Shown here one piece after another: positions 17,603 through 26,664 of a stretch of 64,000 bases of DNA (the first letter of the stretch is position 1; every line of letters starts with the position of its first letter). The stretch lies in assembly GCF_004377485.1 (NCBI RefSeq), contig NZ_SNTY01000088.1:1-64000 (forward strand), in the 5' to 3' direction. Origin of the DNA: Alkanindiges illinoisensis. Its GTDB lineage: Bacteria > Pseudomonadota > Gammaproteobacteria > Pseudomonadales > Moraxellaceae. A program made the position numbers and the translations under genes. The notes beneath the pieces were generated by a model that was not told the origin of the DNA, did no database searches, and worked only from the letters and a program-made list of their open reading frames with translations.

Positions 17603-18640
17603 TCAAGCTTTGTCCAGATTAGGAATGCCAATATTAAGGTCTTTAAGCTGCTGTAATAACAGCTCATAGCAGGCCTTTGAAAGCTGCGCCTGTACAGGCA
17701 ATATCCAGATGTCTTTTTCAGGCAGTAAATGGGCGAATCGCTGAATCTTTACCGCATCCTTACTGGTGATAATAATGGGTAAATGCTCATCAAAATCCAG
17801 ATCCGATGGCTGATAGTCATGATGATCAGGAAAAGCATGTTCTATTAGTTCAAAGCCCAGCTCTTTTAAACTATTAAAAAAACGCTGCGGCACACCAATC
17901 CCGGCAACTGCATGTACCCTGGCCCCGGCTTGCGGTCTAGGATTTAAGCCAGTTTTTGCTGTGCCTGCCTTGGTGGTAGTTATTAATGGCAGTAAAGCAC
18001 AGGATTCAAGCTGCATGGTTAAATCGGTTTGTGCTGCCTTGCCGTGTTCAATCACTGTAGCAGTTTGCAAGCGACTGGCTGGTTCACGTAAAAAACCGGC
18101 TGGCAGCAATTGCTGATTGCCCAGGCCACGGTCTACATCCAGCACGATCCACTCCAGATCACGTTGCAAGGCCAGATGCTGCAAACCATCATCACTTAAA
18201 ATCAGGTCTGGTATCGTGTGTTGTAGTATCAATTCAATGGCTTGCTGCCGATTGGGGCTGACTGCCATCATCACACCGGTTTGCTGCACAATCAGTACAG
18301 GTTCATCACCTACATTGTCGGGTGTGTCATCATCTTCCACAATGCGGGGAAACGGTCCTTGTCCGCCATAACCCCGGCTAATTACGGCAACATTCAGGCC
18401 AAAATAATGCAAAAAATTAACCAGTTCAATAATCAGTGGTGTTTTACCACTACCTCCCACCGTAATATTGCCAATAACCATTACGGGTACAGGCGCGCGG
18501 TAGGACTTTAAGATTTTCTGTTCATATAAATAGCGACGACAGGAGATTGCCAACCCATACAGGCCAGATAAGGGCCGAAGTAGATTCAGCCATGCGGACT
18601 GCGTGGCCCAGGCCTGAGTAAAACGCTGATCAAGCTGCAT
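17603..18640 (-). CDS. lpxK: Tetraacyldisaccharide 4'-kinase
   Basis: Phosphorylates the tetraacyl-disaccharide precursor at the 4' position to make lipid IVA, at the cytoplasmic face of the inner membrane. The 345 residues include an N-terminal hydrophobic helix ('LLRPLSGLYGLAIS'), the P-loop 'ITVGGSGKTPLIIEL', 'VISRGYGGQGPFP', the catalytic 'DLILSDDGLQHLAL' and 'HDYQPSDLDF'. It lies 24 bases after msbA, suggesting co-transcription with the exporter of its product. Confidence 0.96.
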   Translation of the reverse strand: MQLDQRFTQAWATQSAWLNLLRPLSGLYGLAISCRRYLYEQKILKSYRAPVPVMVIGNITVGGSGKTPLIIELVNFLHYFGLNVAVISRGYGGQGPFPRIVEDDDTPDNVGDEPVLIVQQTGVMMAVSPNRQQAIELILQHTIPDLILSDDGLQHLALQRDLEWIVLDVDRGLGNQQLLPAGFLREPASRLQTATVIEHGKAAQTDLTMQLESCALLPLITTTKAGTAKTGLNPRPQAGARVHAVAGIGVPQRFFNSLKELGFELIEHAFPDHHDYQPSDLDFDEHLPIIITSKDAVKIQRFAHLLPEKDIWILPVQAQLSKACYELLLQQLKDLNIGIPNLDKA

Positions 18641-18664
18641 GACAAAAACTACTGTTCAAATAAA

Positions 18665-20494
18665 TCATGGGGCTGGCTTAGCACTTGGAATAATTGCATC
18701 AGAATCAGCCTGATCTTCTGTGCCAAGACCGATATCCAAATCATGGTCAAAATCACGCTGGTACATCTGGGCATACAACCCATTTTTGGCCAGCAGTTCT
18801 TCATGCCTGCCCACTTCCATAATTCTGCCTTTATCCATTACCACAATACGGTCAGCCTGCTCAATGGTCGACAAGCGATGGGCAATTACAATGGTAGTGC
18901 GGCATTTCATGGCATTTTGTAAAGCGGCCTGAATATAGTGCTCGGATTCATTGTCCAGCGCACTGGTGGCTTCATCCAGAATCAGGATTGGAGCATCCTT
19001 AAGCAAAGCCCGGGCAATCGACAAACGCTGACGTTGTCCGCCTGATAAGCTATTGCCTTGCGAGCCCAGGATTGTGTCATAACCTTGTGGCAGTGCCATA
19101 ATAAAATCATGGGCATATGCTGCTTTAGCCGCTGCAATGATTTCCTCATCTGTTTTGCTGGCCAATTGGCCATAGGCAATATTTTCACGCACCGTACGGT
19201 CAAACAGAATCACCTGCTGGCTTACAGTGGATACCTGACTCCGTAAGGCAGACAGCTTAATATCCTCAAGGGCAATATCATCCAGTGTGATTTTTCCGCT
19301 AGTCACAGGCTGGAAGCGCTGTAACAGATTTACCAGTGACGTTTTACCTGCACCGGAACGCCCCACCAATGCGACCGTTTCACCTGCCTTGATTTGCAAG
19401 TTAAAATTTTGGATAGCCATTTTGTTGTCAGCATCCTGACTATAGCGCAAGCCCACCTGCTCAAAACCAATTTTGCCGGTTAATACCGGGGATTGCGTGC
19501 CACTATCTTGCTCTGAAGGCATGTCAATAATGTTAAAAATCGAATGGGCAGCAGCCAGACCACGCTGAATTTTTTCATTCACATCAGTGAGCGAGCGAAT
19601 CGGTCTGCTCAGCAATCCCGCTGCTGTCAGGTAAGCCACAAACTCACCTGCGGTAGTATCCCCCAGAATTTCCGGGCGCAGGGCAATCCAGATCACAATG
19701 GCCAGTGCAATGGCCATGAACACCTGAATAATAGGCGTACTAATGCTGGCAGTGATTACCAGTTTTAGCCCACGCTTTAAATTCAGTAAGGAGAAGCGTT
19801 CAAACCGCTGGCTTTCAAACGTTTGCCCCCCATAGCTTTTAACCACGCTATAACCATTAATAGCTTCCTGAACCACATGATTGACATCGCCCATGGTGGC
19901 CTGCATTTCACTGGACAATTTGCGCATGCGCTTACTGGCACGCCGCACCAGAAAACCAATGACCGGGGCAACAATTAGCAAGGACAGCGACAGTCGCCAG
20001 TTGGTATAAAACAGATAGCCCAACAGCCCTATCACCACTAAACCATCACGCAAAATGGTCTGGGTGGCTTCAGTCGACGCTGCAGTAACCTGTTCCACGT
20101 TGTAGAGGATTTTTGAAGTGATATGCCCGGTTGAATTCTCAATATAATAGCTGGGAGGCAGTTGAAGGAACTTGTTAAAGACTTCCTTGCGCAGGTTAAA
20201 TACCAACCCCCGTGAAATATAGGCCAGAAAATAGCTGCCCATCACTGAGCCGATCCCACGAATAAAAATCAGCAGTACCACTAGAAATGGAAACAGGTTA
20301 CGGGCCGAATGGTCATTATTATTGATGGCATCAATAATAAACTTGATCAGCTTGGCAACAGAAACTTCAGTACCGGCATTGATGGCAAAACCAATTACAA
20401 CCAGTACGCCTGCCCACCAGTAGCCTTTTAAATACGACAGTAAGCGTAAGTAAACCTTGAAGTCCTTTGATTTGTTCGCTTCTGCCTGATTCAC
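18665..20494 (-). CDS. msbA: Lipid A export ATP-binding/permease protein MsbA
   Basis: A half-size ABC exporter that flips core-lipid A across the inner membrane. The 609 residues comprise six membrane helices (about 25-330) and one nucleotide-binding domain with Walker A 'VALVGRSGAGKTSLVNLL', the Q-loop 'STVSQQVILFD', the signature 'LSGGQRQRLSIARALL', Walker B 'ILILDEATSALD' and the H-loop 'IAHRLSTI'. A stretch of about 30 mostly acidic residues forms a C-terminal tail. Its start overlaps the exbD stop by one base (20494). Surrounding lpxK and kdsB support lipid A as substrate. Confidence 0.95.
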   Translation of the reverse strand: MNQAEANKSKDFKVYLRLLSYLKGYWWAGVLVVIGFAINAGTEVSVAKLIKFIIDAINNNDHSARNLFPFLVVLLIFIRGIGSVMGSYFLAYISRGLVFNLRKEVFNKFLQLPPSYYIENSTGHITSKILYNVEQVTAASTEATQTILRDGLVVIGLLGYLFYTNWRLSLSLLIVAPVIGFLVRRASKRMRKLSSEMQATMGDVNHVVQEAINGYSVVKSYGGQTFESQRFERFSLLNLKRGLKLVITASISTPIIQVFMAIALAIVIWIALRPEILGDTTAGEFVAYLTAAGLLSRPIRSLTDVNEKIQRGLAAAHSIFNIIDMPSEQDSGTQSPVLTGKIGFEQVGLRYSQDADNKMAIQNFNLQIKAGETVALVGRSGAGKTSLVNLLQRFQPVTSGKITLDDIALEDIKLSALRSQVSTVSQQVILFDRTVRENIAYGQLASKTDEEIIAAAKAAYAHDFIMALPQGYDTILGSQGNSLSGGQRQRLSIARALLKDAPILILDEATSALDNESEHYIQAALQNAMKCRTTIVIAHRLSTIEQADRIVVMDKGRIMEVGRHEELLAKNGLYAQMYQRDFDHDLDIGLGTEDQADSDAIIPSAKPAP

Positions 20495-20919
20495 TAGGAC
20501 TGACCTCGATGTGGCACACGTGTGCTGATATTCAAATTAACAAAACCCAGCTTGCCGGCAACATCCATCACCTGTACCACGGATTGGTGGCTGGCCTTGC
20601 CATCGGCAGCAATAGTAAACGGCAAATTGCGTGCATTGCCTGCCGCTTGCTTGATGGCTGCAATTAGCTCGGCTTCGTTGTTACTGCTTAAGCTCAAGCC
20701 ATTCACCAGATACTCACCATTAGGCTTGACTACCACCTCAATCTTTTGCTGACGGTTATCAGGTGGCACCCCAGAAGCTTCGGGCAATACCAGATTAAGG
20801 CGGCTATATTGATTAAACGTGGTTGAAACCAGCAGAAATACCAGTAAAAACAACAGGCAATCAATCATCGGGGTGAGATTGATCTCAATTGGCTCAATTT
20901 TGGGTTTACGAAGCCTCAT
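20494..20919 (-). CDS. exbD: Biopolymer transport protein ExbD/TolR family
   Basis: The single-helix partner of ExbB in a proton-driven energy transducer. Residues 1-15 are cytoplasmic ('MRLRKPKIEPIEINLTPMI'), followed by one membrane helix with the essential Asp in 'LTPMIDCLLFLLVFLLVS', then a periplasmic domain ending 'GKLGFVNLNISTRVP'. The ATG at 20919 is chosen because it lies inside the end of exbB as an overlapping coupled start and gives the expected short N-terminus; a start at 20955 would add 12 residues. No tonB is near, so the partner may be encoded elsewhere. Confidence 0.93.
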   Translation of the reverse strand: MRLRKPKIEPIEINLTPMIDCLLFLLVFLLVSTTFNQYSRLNLVLPEASGVPPDNRQQKIEVVVKPNGEYLVNGLSLSSNNEAELIAAIKQAAGNARNLPFTIAADGKASHQSVVQVMDVAGKLGFVNLNISTRVPHRGQS

Positions 20920-21583
20920 AATGAAGCCCTTGATCCGGATGCTGCAAGTGATCATTCACACTCAGGTGTGATGGCTTAACGTCACTATAAAATAAAATAT
21001 TGATGAGCTGGTTGCCTTGGGTTTCGAGCTGCATGGCAATATCAACGATCTTACGCTGAAAATAACGATAGGCGATTAAAGCCGGAATCGCAACCACCAT
21101 GCCAGCTGCCGTGGTAATTAACGCCTGCGATATCCCTGAAGCCAGCATGGCTGGATCAGTTACACCGCCTGCATTAACTGCCATAAATGCTTCAATAATA
21201 CCAATCACCGTACCCAGCAAGCCTAGCAATGGCGCAATAGCCCCAATGGTGCCCAGAAAATTCAGGTTTTTTTCCAGCAAATGCACCAGTTCATTGGCAC
21301 GGGTTTGCATCTGGTTTTCAGTAAAGTTAAAGCCATGTGGCTGGCTTTCAATGCCCGTAGCCAGAATATTACCAAGCACACTCTGCTGTTTGAGTTGACG
21401 TAGTGCCTGAGCATTGAAGGTACCAGCCCGTAGCTGCTTGCTGATCTGACTGGTTAGGCCGGCTGGCGCAATTTTTTGCAGACGCAGACGAATTGCCCGC
21501 TCAATAATAATGGCACACATGGCAATTGAACAAATCACCAGCGGTAGCATTAGCCATCCACCCGCTTTTACCATTTCCCACAT
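20906..21583 (-). CDS. exbB: Biopolymer transport protein ExbB / MotA-TolQ-ExbB proton channel family
   Basis: The 225-residue proton-channel subunit has three membrane helices: about 12-30, 105-130 ('NFLGTIGAIAPLLGLLGTVIGIIEAF') and 155-180 ('ALITTAAGMVVAIPALIAYRYF'). The conserved 'LGTVIGII-x-AF' and 'ALITTAAG' segments identify the family. It uses the proton gradient to energise outer-membrane transport with ExbD, which overlaps its 3' end. It starts the exbB-exbD-msbA-lpxK-kdsB cluster. Confidence 0.94.
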   Translation of the reverse strand: MWEMVKAGGWLMLPLVICSIAMCAIIIERAIRLRLQKIAPAGLTSQISKQLRAGTFNAQALRQLKQQSVLGNILATGIESQPHGFNFTENQMQTRANELVHLLEKNLNFLGTIGAIAPLLGLLGTVIGIIEAFMAVNAGGVTDPAMLASGISQALITTAAGMVVAIPALIAYRYFQRKIVDIAMQLETQGNQLINILFYSDVKPSHLSVNDHLQHPDQGLHYEAS

Positions 21584-21653
21584 GACAATACCGCTCCTGA
21601 AAAATCCCTTTAAGACTTAAACCCAAACTCTTACCAGCAATGAATTTGCAAAA

Positions 21654-22556
21654 TTATTGCGGATCGATAACCGCTAAAATTCCTTCAAGTTCATCCAGCG
21701 TATGATAACGGATGACCATTTTGCCTTTGCCCTTGTTGTTATGATCAATCTCAACCTGCGCACCAAATCGCTCGGATAAACGACGGGTGAGCTGCTCAAT
21801 ATCTGCTGATGCCTGAACTTTTGGCTTGGTTGCTGGCGGATTGAGCAAATCGCGAATCAATTGTTCAGTCTGGCGCACTGACAGCACTTTTTCGACAATG
21901 GTTCTGGCCACCACAATCTGGTCTTTGCTTTTTAAGGAAAGCAAAGACCGGGCGTGCCCCATGTCAATATCACCATGATCCAGCATGGTTTTTACATCGT
22001 CATGCAGGCTAATCAGGCGCAATAAATTGCTGACAGTAGTCCGGGCCTTGCCGACAGTATCTGCAATTTCCTGATGGCTCATGCCAAATTCATCATGGAA
22101 GCGTTGCAGTGCTACAGCCTGCTCCATCGGATTTAGGTCTTCACGCTGGATATTTTCAATCAGGGCCAGTGCAATAGCCAGCTCATCGGGAATATCACGT
22201 ACCAGTGCAGGGATATGCGTTAAACCAGCGAGTTTTGCCGCACGCCAGCGGCGTTCCCCGGCAATAATCTCAAAGGGAACCTTGGCCTGTTCACCTAGAC
22301 GGCGCACCACAATCGGCTGCATGATGCCATGCTTTTTGATGGAATCGCTCAGCTCGGTGAGTTGCTCATTGGCAATTTCACGTCGGGGCTGATAGATGCC
22401 GCGCTGCAACTGGCCAACCTCAATATGCTGCAACTGTCCTTGTTCAGCACTATTACTACTGATAGTGCTGTTTTCAACGTCCTGCGTTACCTGGCGAATG
22501 GAGCCTAACAAGGCATCCAGACCACGTCCCTGAGCCAATCCCCGCTTCTTGGTCAT
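21654..22556 (-). CDS. parB: Chromosome partitioning protein ParB (Spo0J family)
   Basis: A CTP-dependent clamp that loads at parS and spreads on DNA for chromosome segregation. The 300 residues start with 'RGLAQGRGLDALLG', typical of chromosomal ParB. The N-terminal CTPase domain has 'QPIVVRRLG' and 'IIAGERRWRAAKLAGL' (the GERRxRA box), the central helix-turn-helix is 'MSHQEIADTVGKARTTVSNL', and a C-terminal dimerisation helix ends in 'LEGILAVIDPQ'. Its start overlaps parA by four bases. No perfect parS was found in this window. Confidence 0.95.
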   Translation of the reverse strand: MTKKRGLAQGRGLDALLGSIRQVTQDVENSTISSNSAEQGQLQHIEVGQLQRGIYQPRREIANEQLTELSDSIKKHGIMQPIVVRRLGEQAKVPFEIIAGERRWRAAKLAGLTHIPALVRDIPDELAIALALIENIQREDLNPMEQAVALQRFHDEFGMSHQEIADTVGKARTTVSNLLRLISLHDDVKTMLDHGDIDMGHARSLLSLKSKDQIVVARTIVEKVLSVRQTEQLIRDLLNPPATKPKVQASADIEQLTRRLSERFGAQVEIDHNNKGKGKMVIRYHTLDELEGILAVIDPQ

Positions 22557-23344
22557 GCCGGTTTTCCTTGTGCTTTTTTCTGTTTTTTGCCTTGCTTCAC
22601 CAGTTCAGCCGCAAGGTTCAAATAAGCAATGGCCCCCTTGGAGCTTTTTTCATAAAACAAAATGGGCAAACCATGAGCCGGCGCTTCAGCCAGACGCACG
22701 TTACGGGGAATCACCGTTTCAAATACCTTCTCGCCAAAATGCGCCACCAGTTCGTTGGAGACATCGTTGGTTAGCGTATTGCGCGGATCATAAATGCTAC
22801 GCAGCACGCCACGAATCTGAAGTTCAGGGTTTAAGCTGTGATTAATGCGGTCAATCGTGTTGGATAAATCAGCCAGACCTTCGAGCGCATAATACTCACA
22901 CTGCATGGGAATAATCACTCCACCAGCGGCACACAAGGCATTTACAGTAATCAGGTTAAGGCTGGGCGCGCAATCAATCAGGATATAATCATAAGCATCG
23001 GCAATGCGGTTAATTGCATCTTTGAGTACATATTCGCGACGGTTTTTTTCAGCCAGATTTAGTTCAACACCAGCCAGTTCACGATTGGCACCAATCAGTT
23101 TATAGCCGGTTTTGGTGGTTAAAATGGCCGCTTCAATCGGTGCATCTTCCAGCATCACATCAGTGGCACTAAAACTCAGCTCGTTTTTTTGTACACCGGA
23201 ACCCATCGTGGCATTGCCTTGCGGATCAAGGTCAATCAGTAATACCCGTTTTTTCAGTACAGCCAGTGAGGCTGCCAGATTCACAGCGGTCGTGGTTTTT
23301 CCTACGCCGCCTTTTTGATTGGCTATGGCTAGAATGTCGGTCAT
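22553..23344 (-). CDS. parA: Chromosome partitioning ATPase ParA (Soj)
   Basis: The Walker-type ATPase that drives movement of ParB-parS complexes over the nucleoid. The 263 residues contain the deviant P-loop 'QKGGVGKTTTAVNLAASL' (two signature Lys), 'VLLIDLDPQGNATMG', 'YILIDCAPSLNLIT' and 'VIIPMQCEYYALEGL'. Length and the absence of an N-terminal helix-turn-helix indicate the chromosomal type. A dyad with parS-like half sites lies 45 bases upstream (23389-23408). rsmG precedes it, matching the common rsmG-parA-parB order. Confidence 0.96.
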   Translation of the reverse strand: MTDILAIANQKGGVGKTTTAVNLAASLAVLKKRVLLIDLDPQGNATMGSGVQKNELSFSATDVMLEDAPIEAAILTTKTGYKLIGANRELAGVELNLAEKNRREYVLKDAINRIADAYDYILIDCAPSLNLITVNALCAAGGVIIPMQCEYYALEGLADLSNTIDRINHSLNPELQIRGVLRSIYDPRNTLTNDVSNELVAHFGEKVFETVIPRNVRLAEAPAHGLPILFYEKSSKGAIAYLNLAAELVKQGKKQKKAQGKPA

Positions 23345-23388
23345 AAGTGCTCTATGTTATTGCGCAAATCATGTCAATGCAGGCAGTC

Positions 23389-23408
23389 TGTTTCAATAAT
23401 AGTGAACA
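23389..23408. promoter_or_regulatory. Inverted repeat TGTTTCA-N6-GTGAACA upstream of parA
   Basis: TGTTTCA (23389-23395) and GTGAACA (23402-23408) form an almost perfect dyad with ATAATA between them. The arms resemble the half sites of the ParB binding site parS (TGTTTCACGTGAAACA) but are spread apart by extra bases. It lies between rsmG and parA and could be an operator for the par genes. This is a pattern observation only. Confidence 0.3.
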
Positions 23409-23577
23409 ATGTCACCTGCAAATTGTCAGGCATTTAAACTGCCTATTAAAGCATTTTTAGCCTTGTATTTGTATGCCTGAATGCATCTTGTGAAAATCAC
23501 GGTTATGTTTATCGCATGAATACAGTTAAATTAAGCCCTTAAATTCAGGTCAGACCTATTTCAGGACATCAGCACTT

Positions 23578-24201
23578 TTAGGACAACAGAATCAAATGCC
23601 GCTGCTCGTTTAGCTTAGGCACCTGCAAGGCAATAATCTCTTGTTTATATTGTGACAATTCCGCAAGTTCCTGTTCAGGAACAACGCCTTTCATCGCAGC
23701 AAAGTAACCATTTTTAGCTAAAAACGGCTGTCCTAGGGTGACAAAATCATTGAGTGCAGCAAATGCGCGGCTGGTCACCACATCAAACTGGCCCAGTTGC
23801 TCAAAAATGGCAGTGTCTTCCACCCGGGTCTGTACTGGTTTGGCATTAGCCACTTTCATGTCCGCGCTAATCTGTCTTAAAAACCGGATTTTCTTGCCAT
23901 TACTGTCCAGCAATACACATTCACGCTCTGGCTCAACCAGTGCAATAATAAAACCGGGCATGCCGCCGCCTGTACCAATATCCAGCAAGCGGCCCTTGGG
24001 CAAGTGTGGAATAATACTCAGGCTGTCCAGCAAATGCTTGACCAGCATTTCCTTGGGATCACGGATTGCAGTCAGGTTAAAGGCTTTGTTCCATAGCACC
24101 AGCTGGTCCTGATACTGCAACAAGCGGTTTAAGGTCGCCTCTGGCAAATCCAGCTTTAAGGCCTGAACACCAGCTTGCAAATCACGAAACAAGGAATGCA
24201 T
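23578..24201 (-). CDS. rsmG: 16S rRNA (guanine527-N7)-methyltransferase
   Basis: Methylates G527 in the 530 loop of 16S rRNA using S-adenosylmethionine; loss gives low-level streptomycin resistance in many bacteria. About 207 residues carry the Rossmann motif 'LLDIGTGGGMPGFIIAL', preceded by 'NLTAIRDPKEMLVKHLLDSL', a signature of RsmG, and followed by 'VVTSRAFAALNDFV'. The ATG at 24201 is preferred; an in-frame GTG lies at 24213. It is in the usual position before parA-parB. Confidence 0.96.
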   Translation of the reverse strand: MHSLFRDLQAGVQALKLDLPEATLNRLLQYQDQLVLWNKAFNLTAIRDPKEMLVKHLLDSLSIIPHLPKGRLLDIGTGGGMPGFIIALVEPERECVLLDSNGKKIRFLRQISADMKVANAKPVQTRVEDTAIFEQLGQFDVVTSRAFAALNDFVTLGQPFLAKNGYFAAMKGVVPEQELAELSQYKQEIIALQVPKLNEQRHLILLS

Positions 24202-24377
24202 GACGAGGCTCACTTCTAGTGATTAATAACAATTGATAAACAGGTGCATCATAGCAATTTATTGCTGCATCAGTGGGCTTACAATACATAAACCCTCGCC
24301 AATCCTGTATTTTTCAGACAGTTTTTAAGCAACCGGTTAAATTTACTGCTGCACTGAAAGGTGTAAAATTAAATCGC

Positions 24378-25082
24378 TTAAATTTGCTGTTGCCGGATTT
24401 GCTGATCCAGTAGGTTTAGGCGCTCGGGTGTACCCACATCCACCCATGCACTATTCATCTTGGTGCCGCTCACCAGTCCCTGCTGCATGGCCTGCCGTAA
24501 TAATGGCGCAAGGGGACGTTTGCCACTAGGTAGATCATCAAACAACTGGGGCGACAATACACTTAAGCCGGAAAAAGTCAGCTTTTGTGCGTTTGTTTGA
24601 ATTAGCGTTGGCACCTCTGACTGATCGACATACACACGTTCCCCAGCCAGTACAAAATCACCATGAGGATGTTGCGGCGGATTGTCCACCAATACCAGAT
24701 GAGCAAGATCATCAGTTAAAGAATGCATAGTGAGCTGGCTATAATCAAAACGTGTCCATACATCACCATTGACCAACACAAATGGCTCATTCCCTAAAAC
24801 CGGCAATGCCTGAATAATGCCGCCTGCGGTTTCCAGCGCCTCACTTTCCACCGACCAGTGAATATTGATCCCAAATTCGCTGCCATTCCCTAATGCATTC
24901 ATCAACTTTTCGGCAAGCCATGCACAATTAATGACAATGTCAGTAATTCCAGCTTTTTTAAGCGCTTCAATGTGCCAGACAATTAGCGGTTTGCCACCTA
25001 CACTCAGCAACGGCTTAGGGGTGTCCAGCGTTAATGGCCGCATGCGAGTACCTAGACCTGCGGCCAGAATCATGGCTTTCAT
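24378..25082 (-). CDS. murU: N-acetylmuramate alpha-1-phosphate uridylyltransferase
   Basis: Makes UDP-MurNAc from MurNAc-1-phosphate in the peptidoglycan recycling route that bypasses early synthesis and gives intrinsic fosfomycin tolerance in Pseudomonas. The 234-residue nucleotidyltransferase begins 'MKAMILAAGLGTRMRPLTL' and contains 'TPKPLLSVGGKPLI', 'FVLVNGDVWTRFDY' with the metal-binding Asp, and 'WVDVGTPERLNLLD' near the C-terminus. Its ATG overlaps the amgK stop as ATGA, so the two recycling enzymes are coupled. Confidence 0.92.
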   Translation of the reverse strand: MKAMILAAGLGTRMRPLTLDTPKPLLSVGGKPLIVWHIEALKKAGITDIVINCAWLAEKLMNALGNGSEFGINIHWSVESEALETAGGIIQALPVLGNEPFVLVNGDVWTRFDYSQLTMHSLTDDLAHLVLVDNPPQHPHGDFVLAGERVYVDQSEVPTLIQTNAQKLTFSGLSVLSPQLFDDLPSGKRPLAPLLRQAMQQGLVSGTKMNSAWVDVGTPERLNLLDQQIRQQQI

Positions 25083-26131
25083 ATAAGCAAGCCCTCAACG
25101 ACTGCACGGCTTTCGGGTTGCTGTTGCAAAAAGGCAGGTAAAACGCGTTGCTGTACAAAGGCTTCAAATGCCTGTAACTCGGGATAAGGCTTAATTTCCT
25201 GCAACAAATAATGAAATACCAGCGGTAAGTCTTTCATATAACCGGTTTTGCCATCACGCAGATTAAGGCGAATAAAAATGCCCAGCACTTTTAAATGACG
25301 CTGCGCCGCCATAAAGTCAAATTCACGGGCAAAATCATTCAAGGTTTTAGAAGTGGTCTGAGAGGCTGGCAAGTGCTGCCAGAAATACTGCATCCATTCG
25401 TTTACGCGACTAGCTGGCCACTGCACATAGGCATCACGCAAAATGGAAATCAGGTCGTAGGTATAAGCACCCACCACGGCATCCTGAAAATCAATTACGC
25501 CCAGTTCTTGTTTAACTTCCTGCTCCTGTTGCAGCACCATCAGGTTGCGGCTGTGGTAATCACGATGCACTACCACCTGTGGCTGAGCCAGCGCGGTATT
25601 GGCCAGCAAGCGATAGGTTTCTTGCAGCAGTTGCTGCTCGTCTGACGTCAACTGAAGATTCAGGTATTGTTCAACAAACCAGTGATCAAACAGGGACATT
25701 TCCTGCATCAGCTTGTCAAAGTCATAGGCAGACAATGGCTGCGCTGGATCATTGACAGGCAATTGCTGTAACTGTAATAGCTGATTCATGGCCTGACGAT
25801 AATACTGATCTACCGTATCGTCATTCAGCACTTGCGATAGCAATGTGTCCCCAAAATCTTCAAGCAGAATAAAACCCTGACTTAAATCCTTTGCAATGAT
25901 ATGCGGCACCCGTACTCCATGTGTATCCAGCCACTGGTCAATTGCAACAAAGGGCTGGCTATCTTCCTTCTCTGGTGGTGCATCCATCAGCATATAAGTT
26001 TTTGCTTTGCTGTGAATCCGTGCATAGCGACGGAAACTGGCATCACCTGCCAGCGGATGAATCGTCAGTTCCGTATCATTTAATTGTTGTTGTACCCAGG
26101 TAGTCAGTGCTTGTTCACGCGGCAGGCCCAT
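25079..26131 (-). CDS. amgK: N-acetylmuramate/N-acetylglucosamine kinase
   Basis: An aminoglycoside-phosphotransferase-fold kinase that phosphorylates MurNAc and GlcNAc at C1. Motifs include 'LAGDASFRRYARI', 'ILLEDFGDTLL', the catalytic loop 'VVHRDYHSRNLMVL' and 'GVIDFQDAVVGAYTYDL' with the Mg-binding Asp. Length is about 350 residues. The ATG at 26131 is chosen over a TTG at 26158 because the latter adds only nine atypical residues. It is divergent from lptD, as is common, but here a 2.8-kb accessory patch separates the two. Confidence 0.92.
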   Translation of the reverse strand: MGLPREQALTTWVQQQLNDTELTIHPLAGDASFRRYARIHSKAKTYMLMDAPPEKEDSQPFVAIDQWLDTHGVRVPHIIAKDLSQGFILLEDFGDTLLSQVLNDDTVDQYYRQAMNQLLQLQQLPVNDPAQPLSAYDFDKLMQEMSLFDHWFVEQYLNLQLTSDEQQLLQETYRLLANTALAQPQVVVHRDYHSRNLMVLQQEQEVKQELGVIDFQDAVVGAYTYDLISILRDAYVQWPASRVNEWMQYFWQHLPASQTTSKTLNDFAREFDFMAAQRHLKVLGIFIRLNLRDGKTGYMKDLPLVFHYLLQEIKPYPELQAFEAFVQQRVLPAFLQQQPESRAVVEGLLI

Positions 26132-26283
26132 AGAAACAATCCAGTAAAAGCAGGTCAATAAAATAGTGCCGTGAGTTTAGCGAGTTGCATTATTTTTCTC
26201 TAGTGCTGCAATAGACAGATAGAATTATACCTGCCAGAACTTATTTTATTTTTTAGGTGACTTGCTTTTGAACCCTTCTGCGT

Positions 26284-26652
26284 TCAAACCCTTTTTTCCT
26301 CAAACCACTGCTGGGCAGGTTGATTAAAAAACAGTAAATAAATGGAATAAATATTTAAAGGAATATTGATGAGCAAATCGACCTTGTCCAGCAACGTCAC
26401 CTGAATTTCACTGCCAGCCGCCAGTATAAACAGGATCGATAACACAAATAATGCCGTAAATACAAAGCGGCTTATATTACTTTTGCGTGCCAGCTTATAG
26501 GGAATCAGGCACATCAATACATTAACCACTAAAGCAGTAATCAAGTCGTTAAGGCTAATATCACCAAGAAACCGTTGAGCAATACTCAGCAGCATACTGA
26601 TAATCAGGGAAATCCAGATGAGCTTGATGGCAATATTAACGGTCTTTGGCAT
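26284..26652 (-). CDS. Small four-helix membrane protein, function unknown
   Basis: The 122-residue protein has four hydrophobic helices at about residues 7-25, 34-51, 61-79 and 91-109, with a short C-terminal tail ending 'QQWFEEKRV'. I do not recognise a named family; the last helix region with 'INIYSIYLLFF'-like character is common in small uncharacterised membrane proteins. It lies 12 bases downstream of the double-BLUF gene on the same strand, so the two are probably co-transcribed and might work together at the membrane. Nothing follows it until amgK, 150 bases later. Confidence 0.65.
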   Translation of the reverse strand: MPKTVNIAIKLIWISLIISMLLSIAQRFLGDISLNDLITALVVNVLMCLIPYKLARKSNISRFVFTALFVLSILFILAAGSEIQVTLLDKVDLLINIPLNIYSIYLLFFNQPAQQWFEEKRV

Positions 26653-26664
26653 TTTAGAATCAGA

